This document shows positions 13,101 through 25,900 of a stretch of DNA of 64,000 bases, in pieces (within the stretch, counting starts at the first letter, position 1; every line of letters starts with the position of its first letter). The notes under the pieces are model-generated. The model was not told the origin of the DNA and did not search any database. It saw only the letters and a list, made by a program, of their open reading frames with translations. The translations under genes were made by a program, and so were the position numbers. The DNA is from Eremophila alpestris peregrina. Lineage: Eukaryota; Chordata; Aves; Passeriformes; Alaudidae. The DNA is taken from positions 745,072-809,071 of the forward strand of contig WMCF01000081.1 of the NCBI GenBank assembly GCA_009792885.1. The letters run 5' to 3'.

Positions 13101-15504
13101 GTACAATTTTTTGTATCTTATTCAAAAGCAAATATAATTCACATGTTTCTTGCACATATTACTCTGGATCCACAGACAACTGCAGATTGATATGTCACCT
13201 CAAATTCCTCAAAAAATCAGGAAAATAAGTAAAGCATATGAAAATTTACAAAGAAAATTGTTAAAACTTGGTTCTTTCCTTTCAGTTTACCAGGCATAAG
13301 GCATACCAACTCATTAGGCAGAAGTAAGATTGTTTTCCCACCATCATTAATACATCTTCATGATTCCTTAGTAAATTAAAAGCAATTTCAAAAGATCATC
13401 TGCCAGTTTTATTGGCAAAATACAAGAATGCAGGAAATACTTAAGGAACTGCTTTTCTGGAAGTTCAAAATTTCATTTTGGACACAGTGAGTGACTGTTG
13501 TGCACACACAAAGGCCTAAGAACATTTCTCTTTGAAGCACAAATACACCTTGGCCATGGTTTACATCTTTCTCTGCAACTTAAGGCCAAACTAACCCTCA
13601 AAACCCTGAAGTGGTTATACAAATCTGAACTGTCAGCATTACAAGAGCAGCCCCTCTGCCTTTTGTACCCCTCTACCTCTAGAGCAACTCTGTAGCAGGG
13701 CACAGGTGTTTTTTACAATGCCAGGAAGAGTTTTTACTGTACTAATTGAAACAAAAATGGGAAATTCAAATATTTTCTGTGCTTAGAGCAACGACCCCAG
13801 AAGTGCTCAAATGTCACTGAAAGTTTAAAGGGCAGCAGTATCACCCAGATTTCAGACAGTCTGAAGCTCTCAGTCATGGTATTAAACACACCTTGTGGTG
13901 CAGGGATGGTCTATTTAATGCTTGATTGAGCTAAATATACAAAAACATGGCTTACTCTTTTAAATGTTATTTCTTTACCTTTTTAATTTGTAGTTATATC
14001 AATATGTAAAAACTTCAGAAGTAAGGTGAGGTGGAATGGTGATTTGACTTCAGGATGACGCTGGGTTATTATTATAACCCTTTTATTCCTGGACATCAAC
14101 AGAGCAGGTCTTGTCCCCTCCATCTGAAGAGGAGACGATGAAAATTTTTAAAACCTCTGATCCTGGAGTTTGCCCTGATTGTCCTTCCTTCAAAAGAACC
14201 ACAGATGGACCACACCAGCTCTTCTCAGGCACTTCAGCTCCTTCCTCCAACCTGACTGCCAGGAATTCTGGAGGAACTACAGCTTGGTCCTCCAGCAGCT
14301 CCATCTCTCAATGGTTGGAGAGAGGTGGGAAAGATCTCAAAGGTCTTTCTAAGTAGGACAAAGAAACTGAAGAACTGTAGGGCTGAGGAGTGGTCACTGT
14401 CCTCCTCTCCCAAACACAGAGACCAAATAGGTCCCGTTCCCAAGACCCCACCTCTCCACAACACCTCTGCTGAAGGCAAAAGGGACAATTGGTGCTGCCA
14501 AGGCACATTTATTTGTTGTAGAAGGAGAAAAGATAAGGAGTAAATGCTAAAAATACTTACCATGCTGGAACAGTGATTCACACCCACTGCTGAACCCCTG
14601 CCAAACCTTTTGAATAGTCCCTCTGACCCGCTCCCAGTACACATCTGACCCAATAATTCCTTCTCCAGGACACAGCCCCCAACGTGACAAATGGTGTGCT
14701 CTCCCAGCTGTGCTATGCTGGCACCTTGGGGATGCTGCAAGGTCACAGCACAGCAAACACAGGGATCAGGCTGCAGCCACCACAGCCTGACACAGCTACA
14801 CACGAGGCTGCAGGGCAGCCTGACTGCAAGATGGTTTTATTTTAAAACAAAACTCCTTTCACTCACTTACATCCTCCAACCCACACTCCCACACATGCCC
14901 AGAGGAGTGAGATGAGGCCTTTTGACAAAGAGATCAGTGACTCCCTGTTTGCAGTATGTCCTTTGTTTCAGTCTGGGTAAATCCCTCCTCACTGGCATGT
15001 GCTGAGATGTGTTTCATTCTGGCACCTTTTCTCTGCCATTCCTTATGCCCCCAGACACCCCCACTCTCACACCAATCTCACCAGCCCTCCCTGTAACATG
15101 AAAGCATCTTCTCCAGATTTACAGTTTGCACTGTGATATCCATTAAACAATATTCCATAACACATTTCACTTGAGCTCACTCAATGCTTTTCCCAACACA
15201 AATCCTGAAAAGGCAAGGAAATGCCAAACAAGTGGGAGCTTTCTAGTAGGTGCTTCATTTAAAACAGTCAGCGAGATCAGCATGAAGGAAGACTGATGGT
15301 GAGTGAGAAACTCAAGTGAGTAATTAATTGGGGAAGGATGACGTGGTAATAATCTTATAAATGGACTGACCATTAGGTCAAAACAAGATGAACTTTAGAG
15401 ATTTTCCTCGATTACCCACTCTTAATGGCCTGCCAGACTGAGAGGCCACACTGTAGTGGTTTCACATTCACTAATTTTGCTTTCCCAGCTAATGCACTAA
15501 TTAG

Positions 15505-16928
15505 TGTAGTGGTTCTAGTGGTTTTTTAATGTGATACAGGATTAAGAGAAGTAAAGCAGGCTCTAACTTAAAGGATATAAAGATAATTTTATTCACACAC
15601 ACAAAAAGAAAAACAAAAGAATCAAAACAAAACTTTCAAAACACCTCCCCCTCTCCCACTAACTTTTCTTTCTCACAGACAATGTATAAAGGCAAAACTC
15701 AGAACTCAAGGTGTCTAGCACTTATAAAATAATCTTTCATCAGTCTTTTTAGATAGAGAGGTTTCTTCTGGTTTTAGTAACTCTCCACAAGAAAGAAACA
15801 GTCTACTTGTGGCTCTCAGCTCTCACAAAAACAGTCACCCGAGAACTTGCTTTTGTGGTTCTCCCATATATGCAGCATCTCATGGCTGCAATATGGGCCC
15901 ATGGAGTCATGCATACTGGGGTGTTATTTTAAAATGAACAATTCAGACACAAAGGATGTTCTTCATCCCATTCAGGGGCAGAGATGTCTCTCACTTCTTC
16001 ACTGGTGCAGAGGCTTCTGCATCTCATCTCTCACTCTTTGCTCAAATACTTCAGGGGACTACAGGGTCACTGCTACATCAATATTCACTTAGTCCATTAC
16101 AAATACCTTTGCTCAAAATCACAAATCTGATCATTTTTCCCAGTTCATATTTTCTATGATTTAAAGAGATATTCTAGCATATTACAGTCTGTTACCACAA
16201 TCCACAAAAGATTTTCAGCCTGAAGCATCTTCTCATCTCTTCTTTTAAGATACGTCTCTCTCACAGACTTCAGTATCTTCATGGGGTCTCAATAAAATGT
16301 CCCCACTCTGACTTTTCCTTTCACTCCAGAGAAGACCAATGTTCTGCAAGTTTCCCCTTGCCAAAGGAAGGGTTAAATCTAGCCCAGGTTTGCAGATAGT
16401 CAGGTGAGGTCAGACAGACAGCAGCAGCTCAGGGATTCCAAAGCCACGTGGGAAGGGGACAGGAACAGTGGCCAAGATCTCAGTAGCTGAGCTGGTGGAT
16501 TGTCACAATTGGACAGAAAAGATCGACACGGACACGCCGAGATGTCAAGAGCAGAAAAAAGAAGAACTTTAATTTTTTGACCTCAATATACATAGAATCA
16601 TAATCACAGCCAGGGATTGGAGGATGAAGTGTCCACCTCTCAAATCACACTGGTCAAACCAACAGTCCATCAACTTTCTCCTCCCAGGAGAAGGAATGCA
16701 AAACAACAGAGACAGAATAACACTCATTGTATATATGGAAATCTGTGAGAACTCCACTACAAAAATGAAAACATCAGAAGGCTCAGAAAAATGAGGGTGA
16801 CAGTGGATGGCTCCCCCCCTTCACCCCTCAGTCTCATTCGGAGTGGCTCAGCCCAGGCTCAGAGCTGTTCCATGACACACACACAGGCTGGTTTTTTGTG
16901 GAAAACCCAAGAGCCTAAAACATAACAG
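15505..16928 (-). mobile_element. Solo LTR, copy 1 of a 1.1-1.45 kb family
   Basis: Its reverse complement aligns over most of its length with 29570-31644. Both begin TGTTATG and end in a TGTAGTGG-type terminus (TG...CA ends). Read on minus it has a TATA-like TATATG near 15865, an AATAAA (plus TTTATT at 15588-15593) and about 83 bp of U5. That is the layout of a complete LTR without internal retroviral sequence. It is interrupted by another LTR at 16501-16802. Without that insert it is about 1.1 kb, shorter than copy 2. No matching target duplication was found at its ends, so the boundaries are drawn from the alignment. The family is probably an avian ERVL or ERV1 type. I cannot name the exact subfamily. 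Confidence 0.75.
16501..16802 (-). mobile_element. 302-bp ERVK-like solo LTR nested in copy 1
   Basis: It starts TGTCACAATTGG and ends GGGTGACA on plus, giving 6-bp terminal inverted repeats TGTCAC/GTGACA. It is flanked by an exact 6-bp direct repeat GTGGAT (16495-16500 and 16803-16808). Sequence on both sides continues the older LTR when compared with 29570-31644, which proves insertion. Sense is minus: ATTAAA then a T-rich tract, then GTGTCCGTGTCG and the terminal TGACA, typical of avian class II (alpha/beta-like) LTR 3' ends. There are no internal genes, so it is a solo LTR left by recombination. Intact ends suggest a fairly recent insertion. Confidence 0.9.
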
Positions 16929-19900
16929 ATTGTTTAACAACAGCCTTCCTCTCACTGATAAAAATGAGATTTAAATCTCATCTCATGGCTTCAAGAGAGC
17001 TAAAAAACATAGAAAACAGGTATATTGATTAAAATGAAATGAGTGGAAATAAAAACTATTAGTAAGTCTAAATAGCTTCTCACAAAACCACATCTGATGG
17101 TATCTGGCAACAATTTTAACATATAGGAAGCCTGAAGAGAGCAAACCAGTCGGTGGCAAAGCAACCTCTCCAGTCAAACACTAGACTTGTAATCCAGCTT
17201 TAGAACACAGAAGCAATAGATCTAGTTTCAACATTAAAAATAATGATAAATACAATGAAAATATATTGTGATCCTCATAAAAAACAAAGCCAGTGACATT
17301 TAAGGTACGTAAAAACATGAATGAAACTTCAATATCTTAACAGAAATGGTTCTGTAATTAATACGTAAATGTTCCTTTATTTTTTTACATATTCTGTAAG
17401 GATAATTCACAAGGAAAATAATGGAATTGTGAATTCAATAATCATGTTGTGTGCACAATAAAGCAGAAATTAATCTAGTAACGTATCCCTCTATACAGAA
17501 CACCAAGCTGATCCTTTTATAAAGCGATATTTCAAAATATAAACCACCGTTACAAAGTTCTGTTATTTGGTGGTGCAGGATCTGACACTGGTGGCAGGGT
17601 GACGTCTAAGGGTCTCACAGCAAGTCAGAGAATAACATATGCAATACCAAAGGCTGAGTCTTCAGAGCCCTTGGTCAGAGCATCTCAATGCCATGTTCTC
17701 CCTTTCTGGTATTTCTACTGATGTGACATAATACAATTGTACAATAGTGCTGAATATCCCATTTAATCAAAAACTGAAACCTGATGTTATAAATGTTACT
17801 TAAATTGGAAAGTCAAGTGTTCCAAAATTAGAAAATGTTCCTCTCACAACAGCCTTTGATTGCAGACCCTTTCCTCCAAATCCTTGCCTCATTCAGCAGA
17901 GGAACTGGATAGCAATTAGGAATTAGGATGTCAGTTCATGGTTTTTTTAATCATCCCGTTCACGCCACACATTTGCCATATTTGCTGCATAGCATCACGC
18001 TTCAGTCATGAGTTCCTGTTTCCTGTTTATCACTCTGTCTCTAACAAAATTGTCTCATCCATTCCCTAAATGGAAAAAAAAAAGTTTTCACATCAAGAAT
18101 CTGAGGTACAGTAAAATTAATGCCAAAGTTCATCTGCTCCTCACTGCTTTTGGATATAAAGTTGGAATCCCAAGAACCTGATTTTTCCAAGCCTATTGCT
18201 CTTAGAGTGTCAGGGTCCAAAACAGATACTAAATGTTCATTTTCTATACTGCCTTTTAAAGACAGGAAAATGTAAATAGAAATGTAACTGACATATCTGT
18301 AAGTACATGGTATCAAGAAAAGGACTCAAACCCTGTACATTTTTCATGCCTTAAAGAGTAATCGACCTCTTTCTCTCGTAAGATCCTCAAAGATGTTCCA
18401 ATTCATACCTCTCTAACTATACTTTGAGCACCTGCATTCATACATTTAGCTTTGCAAGCTGCTGCTCTTCTTACAGATCTAAAAGATGCAGAAAGGCTTG
18501 TGCATCTAAAACAGAAATTCTGTCAGCTCTGCAAGCTGCTCCCAATAAAACATCTCATCTATAAACATTGTCCTGCTTGTAAGCCTACACCATTCCAGTT
18601 GCAGCAGTGCCACAAACAAGAGGAGTTTAAAAAGCACAAAGATCATCACGCAGAAAGAGTCTGTGAGATGATCTTTTTTCCTCCATCCTTTTATCTCCAT
18701 CAGAGGTTTTGCATACATTTTATGGACAAAAGCATCAGCAGAACATGTACAAACCCTAACCTCTAATAAGCCAAAGGCACAGAGCTCACCCTTATCCAGA
18801 TCTGTACAGACAGCAAAGAAAAAACTTTTCACACTTGGTCTGTGAATTACAAAACAACAAAGTCCTATTGAAAATGATACTAGGATTTGTATCCTTCAAA
18901 AAAAAAAAAAAAAGCCTTAAAATTGTAAATACAGAGAGCAATATATCCCACAGCTATTTCCAGTAAAGTTGGTGTTATACAGGAAGATATAAATATTTCT
19001 GCTGATCTAGGGAAAAGTCAGCTGTTAATTGCAAGGTGTTAAAAATAGCTCAATCAAGTGATTAAAAATCATTAGTGTTTGTATTTTCCTTGGTTCCTGT
19101 TGAATGCAACAAATGTCTCATTTAGCAGAAATATTCATGGTTAATAGATGATTTCTTTGCAGAAGAAAGTGAGACAAATGGCATATTTTTAGGAAATGCT
19201 AATAATTTCCAGAGTGGGTTTTGATGTGCCTCTGAATAGCCATATTTCTGGCTTGCCCACAGTTACAGAAATCAGTGCTTTCCTAGAGGAGTCTGACTTG
19301 ATGTGTGTGCTTCATTTTTCATATCACTCAGCCCTAAACCAGGGGCCGTGATTGGTTTCCCTCTCTTCAAAAGACTTTCACATGTCCAAGCAATTCTTTC
19401 CTTTCAGCATCACCACAAAGTGTTTATGAAGTAAACAAGTATAATTCAAGCCAACCGCAAATTTGGACCTGTTGAATTAAATGTAGAGCTACCTCTGCTC
19501 CACACACTGGGATCAGCAGAGGTAGGATCAAAGCAGGGTCAAAGCTGCTGTATTCGACACTCCCACTAAGTAAAACTGGCCAGATTTTATCTGTCATAAA
19601 TCAGTGTAAATCCACTGATAGTCAAAGTATGCCAAGAAAAGACCTGTCCACTTCAACATTGTTTCATAATCACTTAAAGAAGTACATATTCTTCATGGCA
19701 GCAAGGGCATCGTGTTCTGTTGCAATTATTTAGCACTTTCATGATGCTGTTACTGGTGACTGCCTACCTTGGAAAGTGTTGATTTTAAGAGAAGAATTTG
19801 TGATTTCTCTTTGGAATTTATTTACATTCTTAAAAAAGAGCAAAGCAGGATTCCTTTGGAGCCAATCCTGACTGTTGCACGTGAGAGCACTGATGGCATG

Positions 19901-22900
19901 GCCAGTGAGGTCCCTTTTCTATTCCTGGGGAAGGAGGCTGTGCCCAGACAAAGGGAGATTTCCTGAGCCAGGGCAGGGGGAAAGCAGGTGGGACAGGCAG
20001 GCCAGAAGGAGATGGGGAGCACGTGGGTGGTGTGTGCAGGCAGGGAAAGTGTGAGAAAAGAGCTGGTGCAGTGGGATCAGAAATAATGCATCCACGCATT
20101 TTATCTAAATCATTTCCAAGCAGAACCTGAAGTAACACTTCCTGCATGCACTGTGACAGTAAAGCCTGAAAACCAATCTCACTGGGTGGACAACAGTGAA
20201 ATAAGAAGAAAGATTTAGACTTCAACTGGCAAGTTGAAAAAGAACTGGAGTGCTCCCTGACACTGGATGATAGATATATTATTAACTGAAAGGACTGAAC
20301 TGAATGCACCTTAAAAAAGCAGGTGACAGAGCAAATGAGAAAGTCTTTTAAAAAAACTGCTGGTCTTTCTCAGAGGGAAGTAGACATTTTCACAAAATAC
20401 ACAGACATAATACCAAAAATAAAATAAAATTCTTAAAATATTCATTAGAGAAATACAAGAATGTGAAGAGACTCAGATTTTCCTCTCAGGGTGTGAGATG
20501 AAGATTTTCAGGGCAGAAGCCTGGCTTGCATTTTTAAAGTCAGAGCAAGCAGATATTCACCTGCATGTTACCAGCTAAAAGTGCACGTGCTGCAATTATA
20601 TTCCACTTTAAAAGGTGTTTTTTAAATGCCTTAGCAATTCACTTTCCTGCATCAAAGTCACAGAAAGCTTTAGTACTGCAATGGCCTCTGCAAATATAAA
20701 ACCTTGCCCTGTTATATCAGCTCCTGCAAATCTGAGACTCATAAATCAAAACTCTGATACCTTTTCTATGAAATACAAACAGGCTTTAATGAATGTGTGG
20801 TAGTTAAATGAAGAGATCAAAGGTACTTTCATGTTGTGTATCCTGTATGCTCAGCACCCGAGGGAATTGCATGAGAGATTCGTGCAAATCTGAAATGGAT
20901 TTTGGACTCCAGAGCTCAGCTTTGGACAATAATTCCTTGTGTGAGCCTCTGGACACTATTTAATCTCTTCATGTTTTTGTGCCCCACTTGCAGTAGGTGT
21001 AAAGAGTGATCATGTGAGAGCAGTGGTCTCATCTGAATTATTTTAATATTTATAGAAGTTCAATGAAATTCTTGAATACAGGGATGAATAAAGGGGTTGG
21101 TATACATCCTCATTGCAAAGCTGTACCTAAGATAGAAGAATGAGGTATTTCAGATCTGAAAGGAGTGGGGGGTTTTTAGGAAAGGCATCTGCCAACTGGG
21201 CTAACTGCCTGGTGGATCAGAGACCTCTCCCACCAGGGCTGTGATAGAGAGACACACCAAATGAGAAAGAGGCAAAAAAAGAAAATCCTAAATCTGTAAA
21301 ATAATTCCTTTTCAAAGTTACTTAGAAACACAGATGCATAAAAATTCAGAAGCACAAAACTCAGATTATGATCTGTTTATTCCAGGTTTCTGTTTACCAG
21401 AATGACCCAGATGATCAATTAGTATAGCAAACACTTCCATGCAGTTCCCTGGAACTCATGGTAATGAATAAGGCACAAAGTAAACATATCTTATGGGAAA
21501 TTCACTCTCATCACACACAGCTTTGGAGCTGCTGTTATAAATCCACTGTAAACAGTCAAAGCTCCCATCAGCCAAAAAAGAATCTGCCCAAAGCATCTAA
21601 AATTTGCAGGAGCTTCTAGGAGGTCTGTCCTGATGGGGTTAACAGCCTAGGTCTGTGCTCAGAACATTCCTATCGTCAAAAAGTGTAAATTTGATCTTTG
21701 AAGTCATCTTCCTTTAATGAACCTCACTGGTTTCTAACCAAAGGGTATAGAAACTGCAACACACAGAAATTGTAAAAGTCAGTTTTCAGTTGAACCCTTG
21801 ATGCTGTGACTGAGGCTACAATATTCCATGCTCTGGATGAAAGAGAGTAGTAATTTAGTATTGAAAGACACAAAAGGATTCATTCTGCAGCATGCAAGAT
21901 CCAAACAGCATTACAATGATTTATTTTATGGCCTTAAACAAATAAATATTGAATAAGTAAAGAAACAAACTTTTTAGATGTCATCTTCAAAGCAACTCTG
22001 AAATGGCTATTTTGGGGGGTTTGTTGTAATGTAATTTTTACCAAATGAGAGTTGCTACTACCAAGAGATGGAGTCAGTCTCCCTGTCAAGAAGATGCAGA
22101 TCTTCATGTCTTCTTCCCATGGCTAAGGAAATATTTTTATAGAGTAAGCCATTCTGGGGGAAGAGCTTTGAATTTTCAGCCCTTTCAGCACAAGCCAGCC
22201 TTGCAGATTGTAATGAAAAGAAATTAGTCTGGACCCCACCAACCCTAAGATCAGCTGTGCAACAGGATTCTCCTGTTCAGACAGAGAAGGAACCATAATT
22301 CACCTGTACTTTTAACCATTCTGTCAATACTTGCAAGACATTATTTCATAGTGTAAGTAAGGAAGCAAAGCCAGTGAATCCTAATCCATGGATTAATGGA
22401 AATTTTATTACACCACTGAGCTGGTTTTGGCTGCCCTTCCACTCGTAAGGCCTCCCTGCTGGCAAATATCTTCTGAAAATTACCAACTGTATGTACATCA
22501 CAAAACAATACTGTGGTAATAGGTAGATCAAATTTGTATTCATCTATTCTGTGCAGGAAAAAAAATCTATAGCAATAGAAGGCATTAAAGGCAAAAAGTT
22601 GTGCTAATGGAAACTTGCCTGCTTCCCAGGAGCACAGACTAACAAGTGGGGTAGCTGGTGAGTGGGAAGTTGCCCAGCAGGCAACAGAAAGTGAGTTGGT
22701 AGATGTGTCACTAGAGCTCCATCAGCAGCAGTGTAAGGCAAAGATTAGATATTGGTTACATTGTCAGTCTTCCCCAAAGGACTTAGAGCTCCGTTTCTGT
22801 CCCCAGGCTAGAACATAATAACCACCCAGTCACAAATCTGCATTCTGTGGTGCACTGGCATGTATCCACAGTGGGATGGAGGAGCCTGTTAGTCACAGCA

Positions 22901-25900
22901 TGGAAAATGCATCTGTGAGATGAAAGTAAGCTGTGAAAGGGCTCAGGAGTTAGGAGCAATAAATAAAACCTCATTTAGCATTACCAAAATTACTATTACA
23001 GGCACCAAGTGCAGAAGCAGAATTAGGTAATATCCTCTCAGACATAATAATAATAATGCATCTTTCTCATCATGTGTTGGCAGAATGAGAAGGTCTGAGG
23101 TTTTTGTCCAGAGAATCAGTGAATTTGTCACACTGTCCAAACAGAAATGTATCTCCAGCTTCGTGTTTTTCTCTAAAGCCCAGATCTGACAGCAGTTCTG
23201 TTGGCTCCCTCTCTATTACATTCAAATTTATTTTATTTTTTTTTCTCCACACAGACTATCTGTATTTTTTTTCATGCTGTGGAGTGTCTGCAGGGCTGAT
23301 TTAATGGGCTCTGCCTATCCCAGTCAGATGTTGTTTCCCGATAACTTCCGAGTTAACCTCCAGAAGATGCACTGCTCCTGTCAGTTCCTGAGGTATGAGA
23401 ACAGCAAGTGTAGGAGATGGTTCTTCTGATGGCAAAAGATTTTTAGTAAAGCTAATCTCCCCCCAAAAAAAGCAGTAGACAGGACACAGCAATATATTTT
23501 CCTACCTAGACTAAGCTTAGGACTCAGAAAATGCTTTGAATGGATGCACTGATTGTCTCCAACGAATGAGACACACTCAGCAAGACCACACTGAAAACAA
23601 ATACATACATGAATAAAATAAAACACAAAATAAGGCCATGAAACTGAACAGCTAAGCTGTTCCATGGCACAGCAAGTATTTCAACAGAAGCAATAACCTA
23701 AGCTAAGATTATAACACACTGTTCTTATAGTCTGGTTTTGTGGCATTACTAAACACAGTTCAGCTTCATTTTGCAGGTCCAAGTTTTATTCATTTTTCCT
23801 GTTCCATTTCCAGCACTGGATTTTTTAAGTTTCACATAAAGCATTTGCAGCACAGAATCTCTTAGGAGTTCCTTGCTCTTCCATAACAACACTATAACTT
23901 ATGTGCTGTATTTTTCCATTTCTCATTTAAATGTATCAGATTTCTTTGCAATTTATTTTACTTATAATAAAATCTAAAATAGTTGACATCAATGTATAAA
24001 TGTATCTACTAATGGGAAGGGATGTTATGAGTAATATCAAATTATTAAATTAGGATTTCTTTAGTCAGTAAGGAGTAACTGCTACATCCTCTACAAAGCT
24101 GTCGGAGTAACTGAGACTGAATCAGACTACAGTGTCTATAGGACATCACAAAAACAAAGTGAGAAACAATCACCACTTTTACATGCCCTGGAGAAAGAGG
24201 TTTGAGGTTCTGTACTGATTTACTCCCAGAATATATCAACCCAAATGCAACTGTGGTGAAAAAAGATTTTCCACCACTAGGCAAAGACAGACAAGTACAG
24301 TCAGGGATTTCTCAAACTCTACATAAGTGATTGCCCCTGATTCCCACACTCACATTTAAGTCAGCAAATACTGTGAAGTATCATGTGAATCACCTGGGGA
24401 AAACGTAATTTTGGGCTGCATGAAACAGTTAACAAGTTAGACCAGTCTTTTCAGAGAACATTGCTTCTTCCCACAGATCAACTGAGAACACTCCAAGTAA
24501 ATAACAAGTGACAGGTGTGACTCAGCCAGCCTTAACTGAAACTGAAGCAGCACAGTAACTATTGACAGATTGAGGGGGAAAAAAATGGGACAAAGGAGAG
24601 TTATGGCGATGGTCTCAGCTTAGGAGTCCAAGGGATATTTACACAGCCAGTAGATTGACCAGTATAGTCAGGTCTAACTCACAATGGGGCTGTGGCAGCA
24701 GAGGAATGTGTTTGTAAGAGAAAGAGAATGACAGGGCTATGGCAAGATATCCACACTGTGTCTGGCTGCAGGGTGATCAGTCCTGTAAAAATGCCATCAC
24801 CTCTCACTGGCAAATAGCTGAATTTTATTTCTAATGTGAAATTGCAACCTTTCAGATGTATGCAATGAAAAGCCCTGATGAATCTCAGGTATTATGTTGC
24901 CTTACCCACCACAGAATTATGATGCCTTTTAAAAATAAGTCTAGCTGGAGAAGTTTTTGGTACGGCTTGGAAAAGACATCCTGATTAGGCTGCAGGATTG
25001 CCTGTGATGGTCAACATTATGTCATGTTTTCTCTGTCATCTGCTGGAGTTCTTCTGCCCATTGGTGTAATTTTGCTCCTGAATACCAACTGATTCAATGT
25101 TTCAGTTGATTTAAGAATTACAGCTGACATATTCTATCTTGTCAAAAAGCATTTGTCTCTTGAGGAAAGTCAAACCAGGAAGCAAGATACCAGAGGGAGA
25201 TTCCTTCACTGCCCCTGCAGCTGGGCAACCTGCAGGGTGCAAAACCCTTGATACCACTTGACATCCAAAGGAAAACAGCAGGACAGAAAGAGATATGGAA
25301 GCCAAGAAAAGGGACAATGAAAATGCAGACCTTCAATCAGGCCAAGTGTGCTGCACCAGTAAAGACTGGATTTTGATTAAGCAGACCACTGCTGTGTGGA
25401 GGAGAGCACACAGACCAGGACAGAGTCTGTGGCACTGACAAACCATGTCAGCTGTGGCTGCTGCCACTGGAGATAGTGGCTTCAGGAAACTGCAATACAA
25501 CAGAAATAAATAGAATAAAACAGAAAACAGGTGCTCTACCTGCCAATAAAATCTGTCACATTTCTGCATTGTACCTTAAGCTGAAGCTTTGGAGCCCTTT
25601 CAGAGCAGGCTGGAAGGAGCTGTGGGCAGAACCCTGTGAGCAGCATCACAAAATGCCTGCACTGAGCAGAGCCAATTTGCTGCAAAGCATTTTGCTGCAA
25701 GGCAGCAGTAACATCTACTTCCCTTCCCACTCAGTTTTGCTGATACTAGTTTTTATGTGCTACTGGATCACTCTGTGTAATGGCCCATGTTGAAATCATT
25801 AGGAAAGAGTTCCTTAATGACTGGCACAATAAACTGTGTCTTATTTAACTATTCCATTGTCAGAACTTAGAATGTTTCAGAGTTAAGCAGGTCAGCTCAT

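Larger units (their letters stand above)
1..15504. other. Non-coding stretch, probably KIAA1549L intron 1
   Basis: No exon, RNA gene or well-bounded element recognised in 15.5 kb. Content is AT-rich intronic-type sequence with a locally GC-richer patch at about 190-700, an A42 tract at 8753-8794, an A20 plus GA repeat near 8949, and a CA/TA microsatellite near 10110. Open frames reach at most 189 codons (14234-14803, minus), without recognisable domains. Human KIAA1549L also has a very long first intron, which would explain the absence of coding sequence. Confidence 0.6.

Noticed and set aside
14234..14803. 189-codon minus-strand frame, the longest in the left half
   Set aside because: No recognisable domain, overlapping frames on the other strand, and no promoter or splice context.
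15452..15504. A second TGTAGTGGTT 53 bases before the copy 1 boundary, as an alternative LTR end
   Set aside because: The alignment with copy 2 ends at 15505, and no target duplication supports the outer position.
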